Program-made: the position numbers and the translations under genes
Assembly: GCA_905178155.1 (NCBI GenBank)
Contig: CAJINV010000001.1
Coordinates: 8,631,642 to 8,695,641, forward strand
Reading direction: 5' to 3'
Origin: Amoebophrya sp. A120
Taxonomy: Eukaryota; Sar; Dinophyceae; Syndiniales; Amoebophryaceae
Length of the DNA stretch: 64,000 nt
Shown: piece after piece, positions 46,023-59,300 of the stretch
Layout: the number at the start of each line of letters is the position of its first letter
How positions within the stretch are numbered: the first letter of the stretch is position 1
The notes under the pieces: model-generated
Told to the model about the DNA's origin: nothing
Databases searched by the model: none
Seen by the model: only the letters and a program-made list of their open reading frames with translations

Positions 46023-47119
46023 AATTTTTATAAAGGCTGGGTAGGGTTGCGGTTGGTGCACGTAAGTTATCAGTAGACAAACATCACAACATTAATAAAT
46101 TTTACGTCAGATCAAACACAATAAACAAGAGAAGCAGTAGAAGGGTGTGGATCTGCCTTTTGGTAACTGACACACGCATTATTAGTAAAGGTCTCTGCAG
46201 TAATTGCCTTTTTGCTGCGATGACGATTCCCTGAACCTTTGGTTTTACACGAAATAAAAATTTAAGAAGCAGATGGAGTCTTGTCTTGCTTTCCCTGCAG
46301 GACTGCCTGCTTATACATACGTCGGACCTCGCTGCTGGAGCTTCGGAGGTACCCTAAAAGAACACATCGCCAAGTGCGAAAAATTGAATACGATTCGAAT
46401 AACTTGGCTTTCTGGCCTCACCAGAGCAGCATATCGTCGTGCAAAGGAAAATTGCAAAAGAAAACCCAAAGGCCATGCTTGGCGTCGTCAATCTCACTCT
46501 CAGTGCTCGCCCGTGCTACTGCAATGAATGTTGTGGGCGATCTTCATGTTCTTCATATCGAAAATGCTCGAAGTGCTTCGTCGTTCGAAAGCCAAGACAT
46601 CACGTACAAGCTTTAAATATCTCCTCGTTGGTCACCAAGAATTGCAGAAAGGTCGTGATTGAATGCGTTCGTACAGGCGTCTGTGGGTCGTTCAGTATTC
46701 TTGAGATGTTCGTCCTAATGTCGTCCGTGACGGACGTAAAACAAAAAAAGAACTGCAAGCACTTTGCCGTACTTATCGACCGCATCAGGGAAAAATAACC
46801 TTTCTTCTGCATGTAGCCCAATTCCGACACCCCGAAACCCGGGCAACGTAGCTTTTTTAGGCTCCAGTTTTTCACCCCTAGTCTCTGAAATTGGCGTATC
46901 CCCCATAGATAGATCTAACCATATCTTTCATCACTTTGCCATTTAACTTTTTTTGGATTTTTTTTTGTAGTCTTTGCGCTAGTAGCGCAGTCGCTTCATA
47001 TATACTTCCGCAGAACTGGAAGTAAACCTAGGGCAACCCCCTACGCGATTTTTTTTGCTTACAAAATTTTTTACTTTTCAAAAAGAAGTTGAAGTACTAC
47101 TCCCCCACAAAGCAATACG
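46023..47119. other. Intergenic, 1.1 kb
   Basis: A frame at 46439-46798 encodes a Cys/Lys-rich 119-residue peptide (CYCNECC and similar), but no family is evident and it is not called. Near the right end, 46976-47056 holds three short hairpins and a T run (listed separately). Confidence 0.45.
46976..47056 (+). other. Candidate small structured RNA: three hairpins and T8
   Basis: In 80 bases: GCGCTA/TAGCGC with a one-base loop (46976-46988); ACTTCC/GGAAGT; TAGGG/CCCTA (47029-47043); then eight T (47049-47056), which would end RNA polymerase III transcription. Upstream T runs also occur. No match to U6, tRNA or other known RNA was seen. Weak evidence; it could be the 5' UTR of the gene at 47120. 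Confidence 0.25.
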
Positions 47120-49547
47120 ATGTTGCAGGCATCGTCGCTCGAGTCCGCTGTTGTGCAACACAACAACGGTAAGAACGGCGTTGCTGACCCATTAGCTCCT
47201 AAGCAACTAACTTTTGAAGAGCGCATGCAGGAGCGCGAGCGTAGTCAGTCGCCTGGTAGTCCTCGGCGCAAGCCGAAGGAACTAAGTAGACGAGAGAAAA
47301 AGAGACTTTACCGCCTCAACACCGCGGCGCAAGAGTCGGTTTCTGAGACAGTCAAAGAATTGCGTGACTCTGTCGAGGAGCTCGTCGGACATGAGGCTGA
47401 CTGGCGGCGACAAAAAGAGGAAATGAAAAAGTACGGTAAATGCAGTGTGTTTGCCACTACAGAAGATCGGGAACGCTATTTGAGTAACATTAGAAAGGAA
47501 GTTTCGAACACCCCCATTCCCGATAAGAAACAACTCCGACTCGAGGCGGAGGAGGACGCCGCTCTGACCGCGCCCCCGAAAAAGAAAAAGTCCCCGAGAC
47601 GTAGACAGCGTCCCCACAGCCCGGGCGTTAAGAATAACACGTTTCGGAGGTCCAGGACTCTAGACACTAAGTTACCAAAAATATCCGAGCAACTACCCGT
47701 TGTTAGCCACGCAGAAGACACCAGTACAGCCCTCGCTACAACTACAACTTCTAAAGAAAAAAGTACATCTAAATCCACTACAACTAGTCGGCGCGTATCC
47801 CTGCCCCCTATCCCCGTTAAGAACAAGAGAGTCTCCGACCCGAAAGATGAGCCCCATCGTGTAATCTCGTTGAAGGAACTCAAAACCCCACACATTTGCA
47901 ATACCAAACTCCTACGCAAACAGTTAGAACGTGAGGAAAGACAAGAGGCCGCTCGTTTGGCGGAGTGGCATGCTCAACTGAACAAATACGAAGATCCTGA
48001 AAAAATGACCTCTTCGCAGGGAGCTATCGTGCCCGCGGAGCCGATCCCGGACTGGCTCTCTACAAAAAGTTTGGCGAAGCGAAGGTACTAAACTATGATG
48101 GATATTTTATTATGTGCCTTTTTTCCACCTCGCATCCTGAAAACGCGAGAAACGATAGATGACTACACAGCGTGCTAGTACACTCACTTTTGCAATAAAT
48201 GCACAGCTCTGTGGAAGATGATACAGAAATGCAAAAAACACTTTTTTCAAACAAATTCAGGTACCTTCCAGCGTCAACAGGCAATCTCCATGGTCTGCAG
48301 GCAGGAGAGTTCCACAACACAAAATGGCCATTACCGAAGATGTTTGGCCAGGAGAAATACGCCTTTTCGCTGATCGACATTGAAGACCCAAGGTACGACG
48401 CTTATGTGCATTTCGAACAAACGGAAACTTCGTGCCTTTACATGATTCTTCTGTGGCATGATGGTAGCTTTTATTGGCCTTGCAAAGATAACAAAACGCA
48501 ACCTGAACCTTTTCCAAACCACCCGGCAGGTACGTCGACGAGTGCGCGAGCATGAGCAAGCAGCTGATACACTACTTCTACGACCAACAAATTTTCGACC
48601 TCAAGTGGAGGGAAACGTACTTACACACAGTTTTTATTTGCGATACTGATAGTGCACCACTAGGACTAGCATAGTAGTACGGACATACTGAGTTTCCTGC
48701 GCATAATGTTCCTGATGGAATCTAATCTACTTCGGCTTTCCCTGGTCGTGTGACATCAACATGCAAACCGGCGAAACAGATCACATCACGATTCTTGCAT
48801 GTTCCTATAAAAAACAGGTACAAACAACTGATCCGGGCCGAGAAGAGGAGAGCGAACTTGCCAGCGCTGGCATCAAACAAAGCAAAGGATGAACTGGATG
48901 GCAACGTCAAGAAATTCAAAAAGTATAGAGTTTGCTAAGATGTTGGTTTAGCATTAGCTTTCCCTTTAGGTAGCAAAATATCTTCCATTTTTTTGGCGTG
49001 CAAAATCAAATGCACCGACGTCAGCGTGTTGTATCCGCAACAAGAAGTAACTACAAGTGCGTTGTTTCTATTCGGTTGTACTCGATGAAAACTAGGTACC
49101 TACTCGAGCTCCAGGAGCAGCGGGATTTGTATCAGACGAAGATCGACGGCATTTTCGAGCGGTGCGCCCAGATCAAGCGGGGCATCAAGAAGGAGAATGA
49201 CCTCGAGGAACTGCGAATGGAGATGACCGGTCGGGTGAAGGCCAAGTTCGCCCAGGAGGACGGATTCTGGTCCACGCAATTCAACTGCACCCGCCCCGAT
49301 GATGCCAGGGGTATGTTTGTTTTGTTGGATGAAAATATTCTTCTTTGTGTACAAGAACTTGTAGCGCTACGGTGAAGTGCTTCTTATGTATGATCGCTAA
49401 TATGTCCCGAATGCCTTGTGAATAACGATGGAATGTTTGCGCTTCTTGATTTGATTCCCGTCTTTTTTGACTCTGCATGGTTCCATCCGTAAGCGCATTT
49501 CTTCAATTTTTGCAGGTAGCGACGACGATCTGTTGCTTTCCGACTGA
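47120..49547 (+). CDS. Six-exon charged protein of unknown function
   Basis: Exons 47120-48084, 48261-48392, 48530-48616, 48818-48922, 49096-49310 and 49516-49547; 511 residues, all junctions in frame. Exon 1 encodes a Lys/Arg/Glu-rich, disordered part with likely coiled coil (ETVKELRDSVEELVGHEADWRRQ) and SPRR-type basic patches. The later exons are more conserved in look: GQEKYAFSLIDIEDPRYVDEC, helical SKQLIHYFYDQQIFDLKWRETY and a coiled coil from ELQEQRDLYQTKIDG. The end GSDDDLLLSD is acidic. No family is recognised. Helical, charged proteins of this kind are frequent at basal bodies and axonemes, but nothing here proves that. Every intron is GT-AG and every downstream exon begins GTA. Confidence 0.7.
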
Positions 49548-50842
49548 TGGGGATGAAGAGGACGACGGAAGAATGTAAGTGAAGCCGATGTAAAAAATCT
49601 TTACTCTTCCCCCAAGTATCCTACCCATCAGTTACGACAGATCCCCCCAACACCGGCTCGCAGTATCGCACTCTTGACCATTCCAATGTAAAATGCTCAA
49701 ATCAACAGTTACAAAGTCTCAGCTCAGAACAGCTTCGTTTCAAATCAGTTACAGTTCAAAGTCAGACTCAGGACAAAACCTTTAAATTCAGAACAGTTGC
49801 AAGATTATAGGACGATTACAGTAAGTTCAGACAGCACACGTCGCAGTTACTTATCTAAAATTTCGTACGCGTCTCTTAAATGAATAGCTATACATAGCAA
49901 AAAGCTCGTTTTTGATTATGGTTTCGAAGTCAAGGAGATTGTCTCCATTCTTTGCGCAATGTAAGTTTAAGTTTAACGGATAATGCACCTAGATATCGTT
50001 ACGGTTATCTCAGCTAGTATTTTGAAACTGCCCATTCGTAGTCAGGTTTGAGTGTCAATCTTTGACATGCTCTTCTTGGTGAATTTAGTGGCCGCACGCG
50101 GTCTAAAACGAGCGCCAGAAACACGTATGCTGTGATCGCGTAGACCCGGGGGTGCGGCCACACTGTAGAATTTTACCATTCACCCGTACTTGCGGAGGAC
50201 CTGATGCGCAGCGGAACAGTAACTTTCTAAAATGCACCAACGTACCTAAGAGCTTTCGTTACACTACTAGCGCAATTTGAATCAGATCAGGGTCAGCCTC
50301 GGTTGCTGATGTTGAAGATAAAGAGGGACGGGTAAAACAGCTCACTATCACGTACCTGTACACAAATTTCAGCAGATTGCAAAAGAAAATGAGCTAACAC
50401 TGTATGGTAATCTTCTTCCATGCCATGTACTCATCCGCCACATTCAAACGCATGTTCAACATATTCATCACGTCCTAATGTGCTCGTCAGTCTCGCGGCG
50501 GAAATATCGTCTGAGAAGAAGGTTTCCTAGCCGTGTCGTTGTGTCCAAAACCAGACCGCTCAGAGGTCCACACTTGATAGGGACCGCCGCGAGTGCCAAT
50601 ATTCTCTTAGAAGTAGGAACGCATGATATGTGTCGTTATTGTCGTTGGTTGGCCGATTCAGCGTTATCAGTGTCGTCATAACATATGTGTTTGCGAATGC
50701 GATAGTCCAGAATTAGAAACTAGAATATGACTTACAAGCAGAACTTTTTGGTGGTCACTCAGTGTGCGCTCAGTACTTTTTTTCCAAAGGGAGGTAGTAA
50801 GGCGGTTTTTTGCACTTGTAAAGGTAAACTTGTAGCATTATC
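49548..50842. other. Intergenic, 1.3 kb, with short dispersed words
   Basis: No gene. Between about 49705 and 49800 the words CAGTTAC and CAGAACAG each recur twice within an A/C/T-rich stretch. The centre (50090-50170) is GC-richer. No hairpin or RNA gene was recognised. Confidence 0.45.
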
Positions 50843-53800
50843 ATGTCGTTCCTCCCTCCATCGTCGTCATCTCGGCAAGGCATGAACCCCTTCCCGCCTC
50901 TGCCCTTGCCTCCGTTTCATGTCGCGCGACAATCGTTACCTGCGAACAGGGACACGGACCCCATGTTTCATTTGTTCGCTTTGTCGCAGACTCAAGACTA
51001 CCCGGACGATCATGCGCACAACAGCGATGACGACATCGGAAGGTTCGGAGACGGTTGCGTTGAAACCGCACAGCTGGACGAAAGGCCACACGAGCTGCCC
51101 GAACTTGCTAACGTGCTTGCGCCAGCCGCCCCATCTTCTCCCAAATCTCCGGACCAACCGGCTGTCGGCGCGATGACGGTTTTGGTGCCCCCGCAGGAGA
51201 CGAGCGGGGGCGAATCAATACAAGAGGTAGAGCATCATGCTCCGGCCGAGGACGAGGATCCGCAGCTAACAGTTCTCCGGGCACGATTAGCGGAGAAGGA
51301 GAAAGAGCTGCAAAGCCTTCGACAGGCACACGAGGAAGAGTTGCAGTGGTTGAAGCAAGAAAGTGAAGCGAAAAAAGGAGCGCTTGAAAAAATCGAAGCC
51401 GAGCGCGATGTTTGGAAGCAGCGTGCGGTGACTGCGGAGGAGAAGATACTATCCGCAACAAAGGCACAGCCACAGCCACTAGCGCCAACAAACTCAGCAG
51501 TCATTGTTCCAGGGGCTGCGTTACTGCCTGAGCTAGCTGGGCACCGCAGTGGCGATTCGATTGCGCGTGAACGAAGCGGACCGGAGGCACTGGACACGAC
51601 CATGGAAATGCAGAAACGAGAGAATCTAGCTGTGGACGAACCAGATCTAAACTTGCTGTCGGACGAGTTCGACCAAGATTTGTTGCTAAACGAACCCATC
51701 GAAGAAGATGACTTTGGCCGACATGAAATCGCTGAAGCTTCTGTCGCTGCAGCAGGTGGGAGGCAGGAGGCTCTTGCGTCGTCTACTTTTTCATCATTGC
51801 CTCGCGATAAAGCCGGAACGGGGAGGCAAGCTGGAAGTAGCCGTGCAGGGCAAGCGGGTACCAAAAGCCTTACCTTCAACGAGCAACACGAAAATTTCTT
51901 GGCTATCGATAAGTTTCTAGGGGAGCTTGGAAAGCAGGAGGCGATGACGCCGCTTATGCTGGCTGGGGTGCTGCAGACACTCTGTTTTCCCACCGCCTTG
52001 CGCATGAATGTCACCGACGGCAAGCCGCGGCCGCAGAAGTACATGAATACGGGTCTCATGGGTGTGGGTCGTATCAAAGGCTGGGGATGCCAGGAGTTTA
52101 CATTATCTCTGAGCAAGCTGCTCAATCGGTAGAAAAGTATTTTTCTTTTGCACTACTTTTTGCCTCTGTGAGTTGCTCCTGTTTCATCTGTTTTGCCGTA
52201 CCTTCACAAATTTGGATTTGCTTTTTTGCGCATCCTCTACAGAATGTGACCGCCTTTTGATTGTTGAAACGCCGCGTCAGGTTTTTTGACGCTTGGATGC
52301 TACCGCAGTTGCTGGAAAGCGGCGCGGTTGAAGACGCTAAAGAAGTGCACTTCACGACAACCACACTGAACAACGGTGTGAATTGCTGTGTGCACGTTGA
52401 TGGAAAGAACAGTGGCGTTTCGTACGCAATCAGCGTTGGAGGCCGGGGATCCTTGGCAGTGTTTGATAGAGAAGCTGCGCACGAGGACGCAAAGAATCCA
52501 CCGTCGGCGGCGCACGTCCGAATATCGGTTCCGCGGGAGGGACCGGACCTCAAGGAGTACAAGTACCTGCGCGGAAAATCGTGGTGGTTTAGGGTGCACG
52601 ACACATCCGAAAAGGCTGTTCAGTTCGATGCTCGCATCCCGCACCTCACCCACGAGGCAGAAATCGGGCGCTTCGCAATTTTGTTCTACCCGCATGAGGG
52701 ATATGCGACACTCAAAAATCGAGCAGGGTTCGAAAAGGTGAAGAAAACTCTGCAAGGGCGGGGCTTCCGCCCGCCGCCACACCCTTTTGACGACTTGGAT
52801 CCAGCTGCGCCGGATGAGCACGAAGACCACGACCCAAGCCTCTTCCTTTCCGACAATAGGCATAAAGTGCTCGCTTCTTCGGCGCGTCGGCAGGATAAGC
52901 GAATGATCCCTGAAGAGCACTCTTCGAGCTCGATAGCACTCCGTAGAAGTCTCCACCAATCTCCGGCACCCGTAGTGCACCGCGCAAAAAGGTTTGTCGA
53001 AAAACCACAAGCGTCGCCGTCCCAGCCTGACTACACGAATCAAGACATTCGAAACGGTTTGCGAGACTACCAGGTGCCGCTGTTCGACAAAATTCTGGCG
53101 TCCAAGGAGAGTGGTGGCGGCATCGTGGATTGCGCCACCGGAATCGGGAAGAGCTTGCTGCAGTTTGCCGCGATGCTGTACCTACATGAGACCGGACAGC
53201 GCTGCCGGCTTTCGATCTTGGTCACTCCGCGACTAGCGTTGCAGAAGCAAATGGCCGCCTACATCCTGGACCGGGGAAAGTGCCAGGTCATTGCCAAAGC
53301 CAGCGGCAGCAGGAAGCACCTCTTTGTGGGGTCCGACAGCGACGAGACTCAGAAGTACTTCGACTCATGCCGGGCAAACTCTCAGCGGGAGGTGCATGCA
53401 GAGTACTGCAATGCAACGCGAGACAAGGCGAAAGTACACGCGTTTTTGGCAGAACCGGGATCAAAGCAGATCATTGTCACCTACGACTCCCTGTGGCCCC
53501 TGCTTGAAGCGGTGCACGAGGACACGACAGTGAGCATCGACATCGCAGTCCTGGACGAAGCTCACCGTGCGGCGGGAGAAGAGAAGTTCCGGGGCGTTTT
53601 CGAACCTGAGAAGGGATTGCGCGCGAGGTCGCGCTGGACCTTGTTCTTCTCAGCAACCCCAGCTAAGCTGCAGAAAAAGCTTGTGAAAAAGAAAATCACG
53701 CCGGCGCTTCCAACCATCTGTGATTACCCCGCATGGAAAGCAGTCGGTGAGAATGTGCTGTGTGGGATCGAGCTCGTTATGGTCGCGATGCCGGAATCTA

Positions 53801-55788
53801 GTAGTGCCGATGGGACTAGTACCGCGGGGAACAAGGTGCTTACTGGCAGCTTTGCTTCTCTGGAAGACCACAATGGCCAGGAGGCTGAAGAGGACTCAAG
53901 GCTACATGCTCCCGATGAACTAGATGAGTCTTCTCGACCAGGAGAACGTCAGGCCGAACACGAAGCGGGTGGCTGCTGCAGCTTCGATCGGAAGGAGTTC
54001 CTCCGGCGACTGTTTCGCGTCTGCTTCTGGACTTGCAAACACGAATATCAGTTTGTGATTGTTTTCTGTAGCTTCTTGAACGCGCGCGACGCAGGGCAAA
54101 GCTCTGTGAATGGATTTCGCGATAATGTGGACGAAATCTTTGAGGTGCTTGACCTGGTACGAGCGGAAGTTAAGAAGACCGATCCTGAGCTAGCGAACAG
54201 ACGGTGCAAGCCTGACGCAAAGAACATGTACTTTCTGGACGACCGCACTAGTGTGGAAAGCGTGACGAAGAACTTCCAAGAACCAGGACAGCCTGGGGAC
54301 ATGAAGATCGTGTTTGCGGCCAACAAGTTGAACGAGGGCAACGACCTTCCGTACGCAAACGTAGCCGCCCCTGCATACCTTCCCGGCGATGAGGACAAGT
54401 GGATCCAGATGTGCGGTCGGGTAATGCGCAACCCGCGCTACGAACCTGGTTCCCGACCGAAACCTGTAACCGTCATGTTGCCTATCCCGCTACCCCTCGA
54501 GCGGATCCGGAAAGGAAAGACCGTGCTGGTAAGGAAAGACCGGCTGCGCGAGGCACTGGCCGACAAGATGGTCGAAGCAAGGTTCATTACTCGCTTTTGC
54601 TGCGCGCTTGATCTAATGGAAAAGTTTTCTCGGAGTGAAGCCTTTTCCCAGGAGGAGGATGCGATTCTCAAATACCTAGTGCGGTCTGGTTCTACAGAAC
54701 GAGCTCATAGTGCAGCTGAGATTGACAGCAGCGCCCATCGGCCAGTCTCCGAAGTAGAGAAATCCGTTGTAGCACCACAACTAGTCGCCGATGCCGAACT
54801 GACAGCGTACGCAAAAGCTCTGCCATTGAAGCTCTTTGGCGAAGACATTTCAGCTATGTTGGACGTTTCTCGTGAAGATGCGGAAGCTGCATTGCGGGAC
54901 GCTTTTCTTTCAACCGGGACAGAGATTGCAGAGGACATTTGGACTAAGAAAGTGACAGTCCTGAAGAACTATGTGAAGACCAACGCGACCCGATATCCGG
55001 ATGTCAATTCTCCGGAGCGTGCCTTGTGGGTATTCTACGAGCAGCAGAAGCACAGCAGGGACCTGTTCGGCACCATGGGTAAGCGCGGCGAGGCCCGGAT
55101 CAAGATGCTAGAGGCGATCGAAAATTTTCAATGGAGTGCGAACCCGTGGAAAGTTTCAAAGATGTCCAATAAGCGTGCCGCCAAACACGTCGAACCAAGT
55201 CAGAGCTCTAGTGCAAACGCTCGGTCCGCCAAAAAGCCACGTCAGGTGCAGTGGCTCTCCTTCGAGAAAAGCAAAATGAAAAACGGGCCGGCCGAAGCAA
55301 AAATTACGCAGAAGCACGCGGACACGATTACGAAGGACGACATTATCGGCTTGTTGGATGGGAGCATTGACGCAAGAACAAAGGGCGGGGTCCCTTGGGT
55401 GCCGCGAAACTTTTTTGATGCCCTGGGTGATTCTCCGCTTTCACACGATCCGGACGTCGTGGCGGCCTGGCTAAACAAGGTTGCCGAACAAGAGTTACCC
55501 CAAGCGTTCCCGCACCAGGATAGCCAGCTTCCGGCATACGCGTTTCCGCCGATGCCAGTCCCCTCGACGGAACAGCTTATCGCGTGCTGCGAAAAACTGC
55601 CGAAGATGACACCGCAAGGCTATGAGCGCTGCGTTGCCGCAATACTGGGGACGGAAAAACCTGCCGCGGCGCTCGTCGCGACACTCTGTACGCAGACCAA
55701 GGGTTTACAGAAGGTGGTTCCAGTTGCTCGAGTGCTTTCACGAGCGGAAGAAAAATACCCTGCTTTGAAGGGCAAGTGGAAAGTGTGA
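50843..55788 (+). CDS. Large SF2 helicase with N-terminal coiled coil
   Basis: Exons 50843-52128 and 52281-55788 (GT-AG, joined LLNR-FFDAW), 1,597 residues. N-terminus: Pro/Ser-rich, then a coiled coil near 145-205. Helicase core: GLRDYQVPLFDKI (Q-like, about 688); motif I ATGIGKS (about 711); Ia LVTPRLALQKQ; II LDEAH (about 852); III FFSATP (about 885); V FAANKLNEGNDLPYANV; VI QMCGRVMRNP (about 1137). An acidic insert separates the two RecA lobes. The arrangement resembles ResIII-type helicases and the 'helicase-associated' proteins found in bacteria, large DNA viruses and several algal groups, more than eukaryotic DEAD-box enzymes. The C-terminus contains a likely DNA-binding helical region (ALWVFYEQQKHSRDLFGTMG). 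It should use ATP to move on double-stranded nucleic acid; the pathway is unknown. Confidence 0.8.
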
Positions 55789-56376
55789 ATCATGGCAGCT
55801 GCGTCATCGCCAACGTATGGGTGTCGATTCCGACAATGCAGATCAGCCTGCTGCTCTGAGCTGTCGCGGTCCTTTCGCTTCAAGAAAAGTAATACAAAAA
55901 TTCCACAACCGAAACACTTCTCTGAAGTGACTTCTGATCAGTCCCATATTCCACCCGTTGAAAAGAACAGCGGTGTTGCAGACTTCGCGGCCACATAATG
56001 CAAGAACTCTTCGGAAGCGGACACGGACAACATACACTTCGTCTTTCTGGCGATGATTTCTAGTTGCAGATTGCATTTTTCTGTGAAACCCGTTTTCTTT
56101 TGCTGCTTCCGGTATCATAGGACGAGCGAAGAGTGAGAGTCTGGAGCGGGTGCAGCATCAATCTATCATTGCGGGTGCCTCGCGCTTGCGGTCGTAGCGT
56201 TCCAAAACATCCCGTGAAGCGCGAGAGACGACAAGAACTTTTCGAAACAGAGAGGAAGTGTCTCGGTTTTCTAGAAGCTGCGCTGGTCACTTTTCACGAC
56301 AACATGAGAGACCACTGCTCCAGTCATCAGATGAAAGTAGACTAAGAACAACAAGCCTCACGATCCGTCACCCGTC
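55789..56376. other. Intergenic, 0.6 kb
   Basis: Only short frames with no motif. Presumably 3' UTR of the helicase and promoter and leader of the next gene. Nothing else seen. Confidence 0.5.
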
Positions 56377-59300
56377 ATGTCAGCTCCGACCGCCCCGGCG
56401 GGGTCGAAGGAGCGCAGCTACCGCACGTCGGCGACGCAGGAATCGGAAGTCAACGATGGCGCGAGCGGTGGCGGCTTCTTCAAGCGGCTGTTTTCCTCGA
56501 ATTCGAAGGACAAGCCGGATCCGCCCGACCGGAGGCAGTCGCGTACGAGCGTGAGCAAAGAGAACAATTGGGGCCAGGGGAGAACGGTGAACCTGGATGC
56601 CGACGCGGACAGGCCCGGTGGCAGGTTGAAGGCTGAGATGGGGCCCGGGCTCGGGCCGGCCCCGAGTGGACCCGTGCTCGGCCACGGTTTGTACGCGGAC
56701 GACTCGGCTGGGCCGTCGAAGGAGTTTGACTTCCGCAAGCCGCCGGACGCGCATTTCAAAAAACCGATGAACTCGCCCGCCGGTGCCAGTGCGTCGGCTT
56801 CCGGCTCCGGGACCGGCGCGGCTGGCAACATGCCGAACGCCTACTACAAGCCTGCGCAGGCCGAGATGGAGGCCAAGGCGCGGCGCCAGTGGCATGAACG
56901 CGTGGAAAGCAGCAGCAAGGACAAGCCGAACGGGTCCCCACAGAACAATAATTACAACCCGGGGGACGCCGGTCCCTCGCCGCGGTTGTTCCAGCGGCAG
57001 AACGTGCCCGTGATGCCGGGCGTCACCGGAACTTCCGGCGATGCGAGCCGGAGGCCCATCTGCGTCGCCTACCGCGAGGGGCGCTGCGAATTCGGGGCGT
57101 GGTGTTTCTGGAGCCACGGGAACGACGGCGTTACGTCGATTCCCGGTCGAGGACCGCCAGGACGGCGCGACTCTTTTGACCCCGCGTTCGTGCCGCCCCC
57201 GACTCGCGATCCGCTGAACCGCCCGGTGATGCCCGACGGGAACCGGCGCGCGAGCTTCGACCGTGCAGGCAGTGTGGGCGGAAGGCCCGGTAGTTCTGCG
57301 AAGGATTTACCTTCTGAAAAAAAAGCCAAAGTGGGCTTTTTCAGTCGGCTGCTCGCCGTGCTTTTTCGCAAGAAGGAGCCGCCCCCCGACCAAGGGCCGC
57401 AAAGACGAAATTCTTTTCGGGATTACGACACGGTGAAGCCGCCGCCTCCGCCCAGTGCGGCCAAAAACATGGAGAAGAACATGGACCAGGTGAGCAGTTC
57501 GTCCGACGAACGAGTGAACGTGTACGACACCCTGGATGAGGACGCGCCATTCATTTGCGAGGAAGTGAACGACGGCGAGGATGCCTTGCGCGATTACATG
57601 CGGCAGCGGGAAAACTTCAGCACGCAACTGGTGAACACGATCAAAGTCGGGGACATTCTGTCCGACAAGTTCCTCGACGTCGATCTCGGCAGCAGCTCGT
57701 CGCAGCCCGAGCACAGCGGAAAGACCTCTCCCAGCACCACCGCGACGGGAGCGGGGGTCGCTGGCGCAGCCGCGGGGGCGGGACTTCCTCCGACCGGTGG
57801 CGGTGCAGGAGGAGCCCCGGGGCCGCAGTTGAAGGAGCCGAAAAAGTTCAACATTTACGACCACGTCGACAGTACGAAAACGACCGAGGCGCCGAAGAAG
57901 TACAACATTTACGACGACGCGCCGCCAACAGCACAGGGTGCTGACGCCCCGGCGTCGCGCAAGTACAATGTATACGACGATTTGCCTCCCGCCGCGGACG
58001 GGGCTGCCGCGCGACGCACCTCCAATGTGTACGACACGCGGCCGGACACAGCGACCAACGCGAGCAAAGAGAAGTTCAAGACGTTCAACCCAACGCCAAA
58101 CGTCACACCGGGGGCCGGTCCGAACCTCGGTCCGTCCCCTCGCGGCGGGGACGCGACCGCATCGGGCGAGGCGCGGAAAAGCAGCAACAGTGCCTACAGC
58201 TTCGCGTCGAAAGCGCCCTCGCAGGCGAATAAACCCGAGCAGCCGCAGGGCGACGCGACGCCCGCCGGGTGGGCCAACGCGCGTTCGGAGCCGCGCGAAT
58301 CGAAAGTGTACAACAAAGTGCATCCACAACCAGCGGAGGAGGAAAATCCCAGCTATCGGCGGCGCGACTCAGGCGGCACGACTGCAGCAGGGGACGATTA
58401 CGGAAACCAGCCGCGGTCCTACGCCACGGGCGAGAGCAAGCAACAGCAGAATTTCTATTCGCGGCTGGGCGCAAAGATGGGGGGTCGCGGCGCCAGCGCC
58501 GACCAGCAGCCCTCGGCGAACGACGCTCAGCAAGAACAACGGCGGAATAGCGGGCCGGGCCCGGCGATGGGCAGTGCCCCGACGGGGCAAAGCTACGAAA
58601 GCAAGAAGCAAAAGCCGGACCAGCAAAGCCAGCAAGCGGGGGCCGCATCTTCGAGCGACCACCAACAAAATCAAAACGCACAACAGCAACAGCAAAGCAA
58701 AAAGTCTGCGCCGGCCTCAGACCAAAAGCAAGACCAAGGCTCGTCGGGCAACCAGAATTCGCAGCATCAGAGTAGCTCTTCCACCACGTCGGACCAGCAG
58801 CAGCAGCAGGCGAACGGTAACAACAAGCGGAGTCGAAGGCGAAAGAACCCGAATTCCGGCTATTTCTGGTACGAGGGGTATTACTACTACTTTGATGCAG
58901 ACTACAATGTGTATTGGTGGTGGGACGACCGCATGAAGCAATACCACCAGTGTATCTCGAAGGAGGAACAGGAAAAGCAGAGCCGCTCTCGCAACACCTC
59001 CTCCACCACCGCGGGGACTTCTAGTCGCGGGGGCACCGGAGGTAGTTCGGCCTCCAACGCGAATGCCCCGCCCGGATTTCCCTCCTTCGGTCCGAAGCGC
59101 GACGGGCGGGGCACGGAGCCGCAGTTCAACCAACAACAGTCCAATCAGCAGCAGCAGCAGAAACAGCAGCAAAAGGAGAACAATAAAACCAGTCCGGGCG
59201 ACGATGATGCGGGGGGAACGAACAACAAGAAATCGGCGCCGCCGGACATGAGCCGGACGGCCGCGATATCCTGAGCAAAATATCCCCACCCCAGAGTTGT

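Noticed and set aside
46273-46798. Overlapping frames with a Cys-rich peptide
   Set aside because: Two frames are open at once and neither shows a zinc-finger spacing or good start context.
46976-47056. U6 snRNA
   Set aside because: A CATATATACT string recalls U6, but the ACAGAGA box and the 5' stem are missing.
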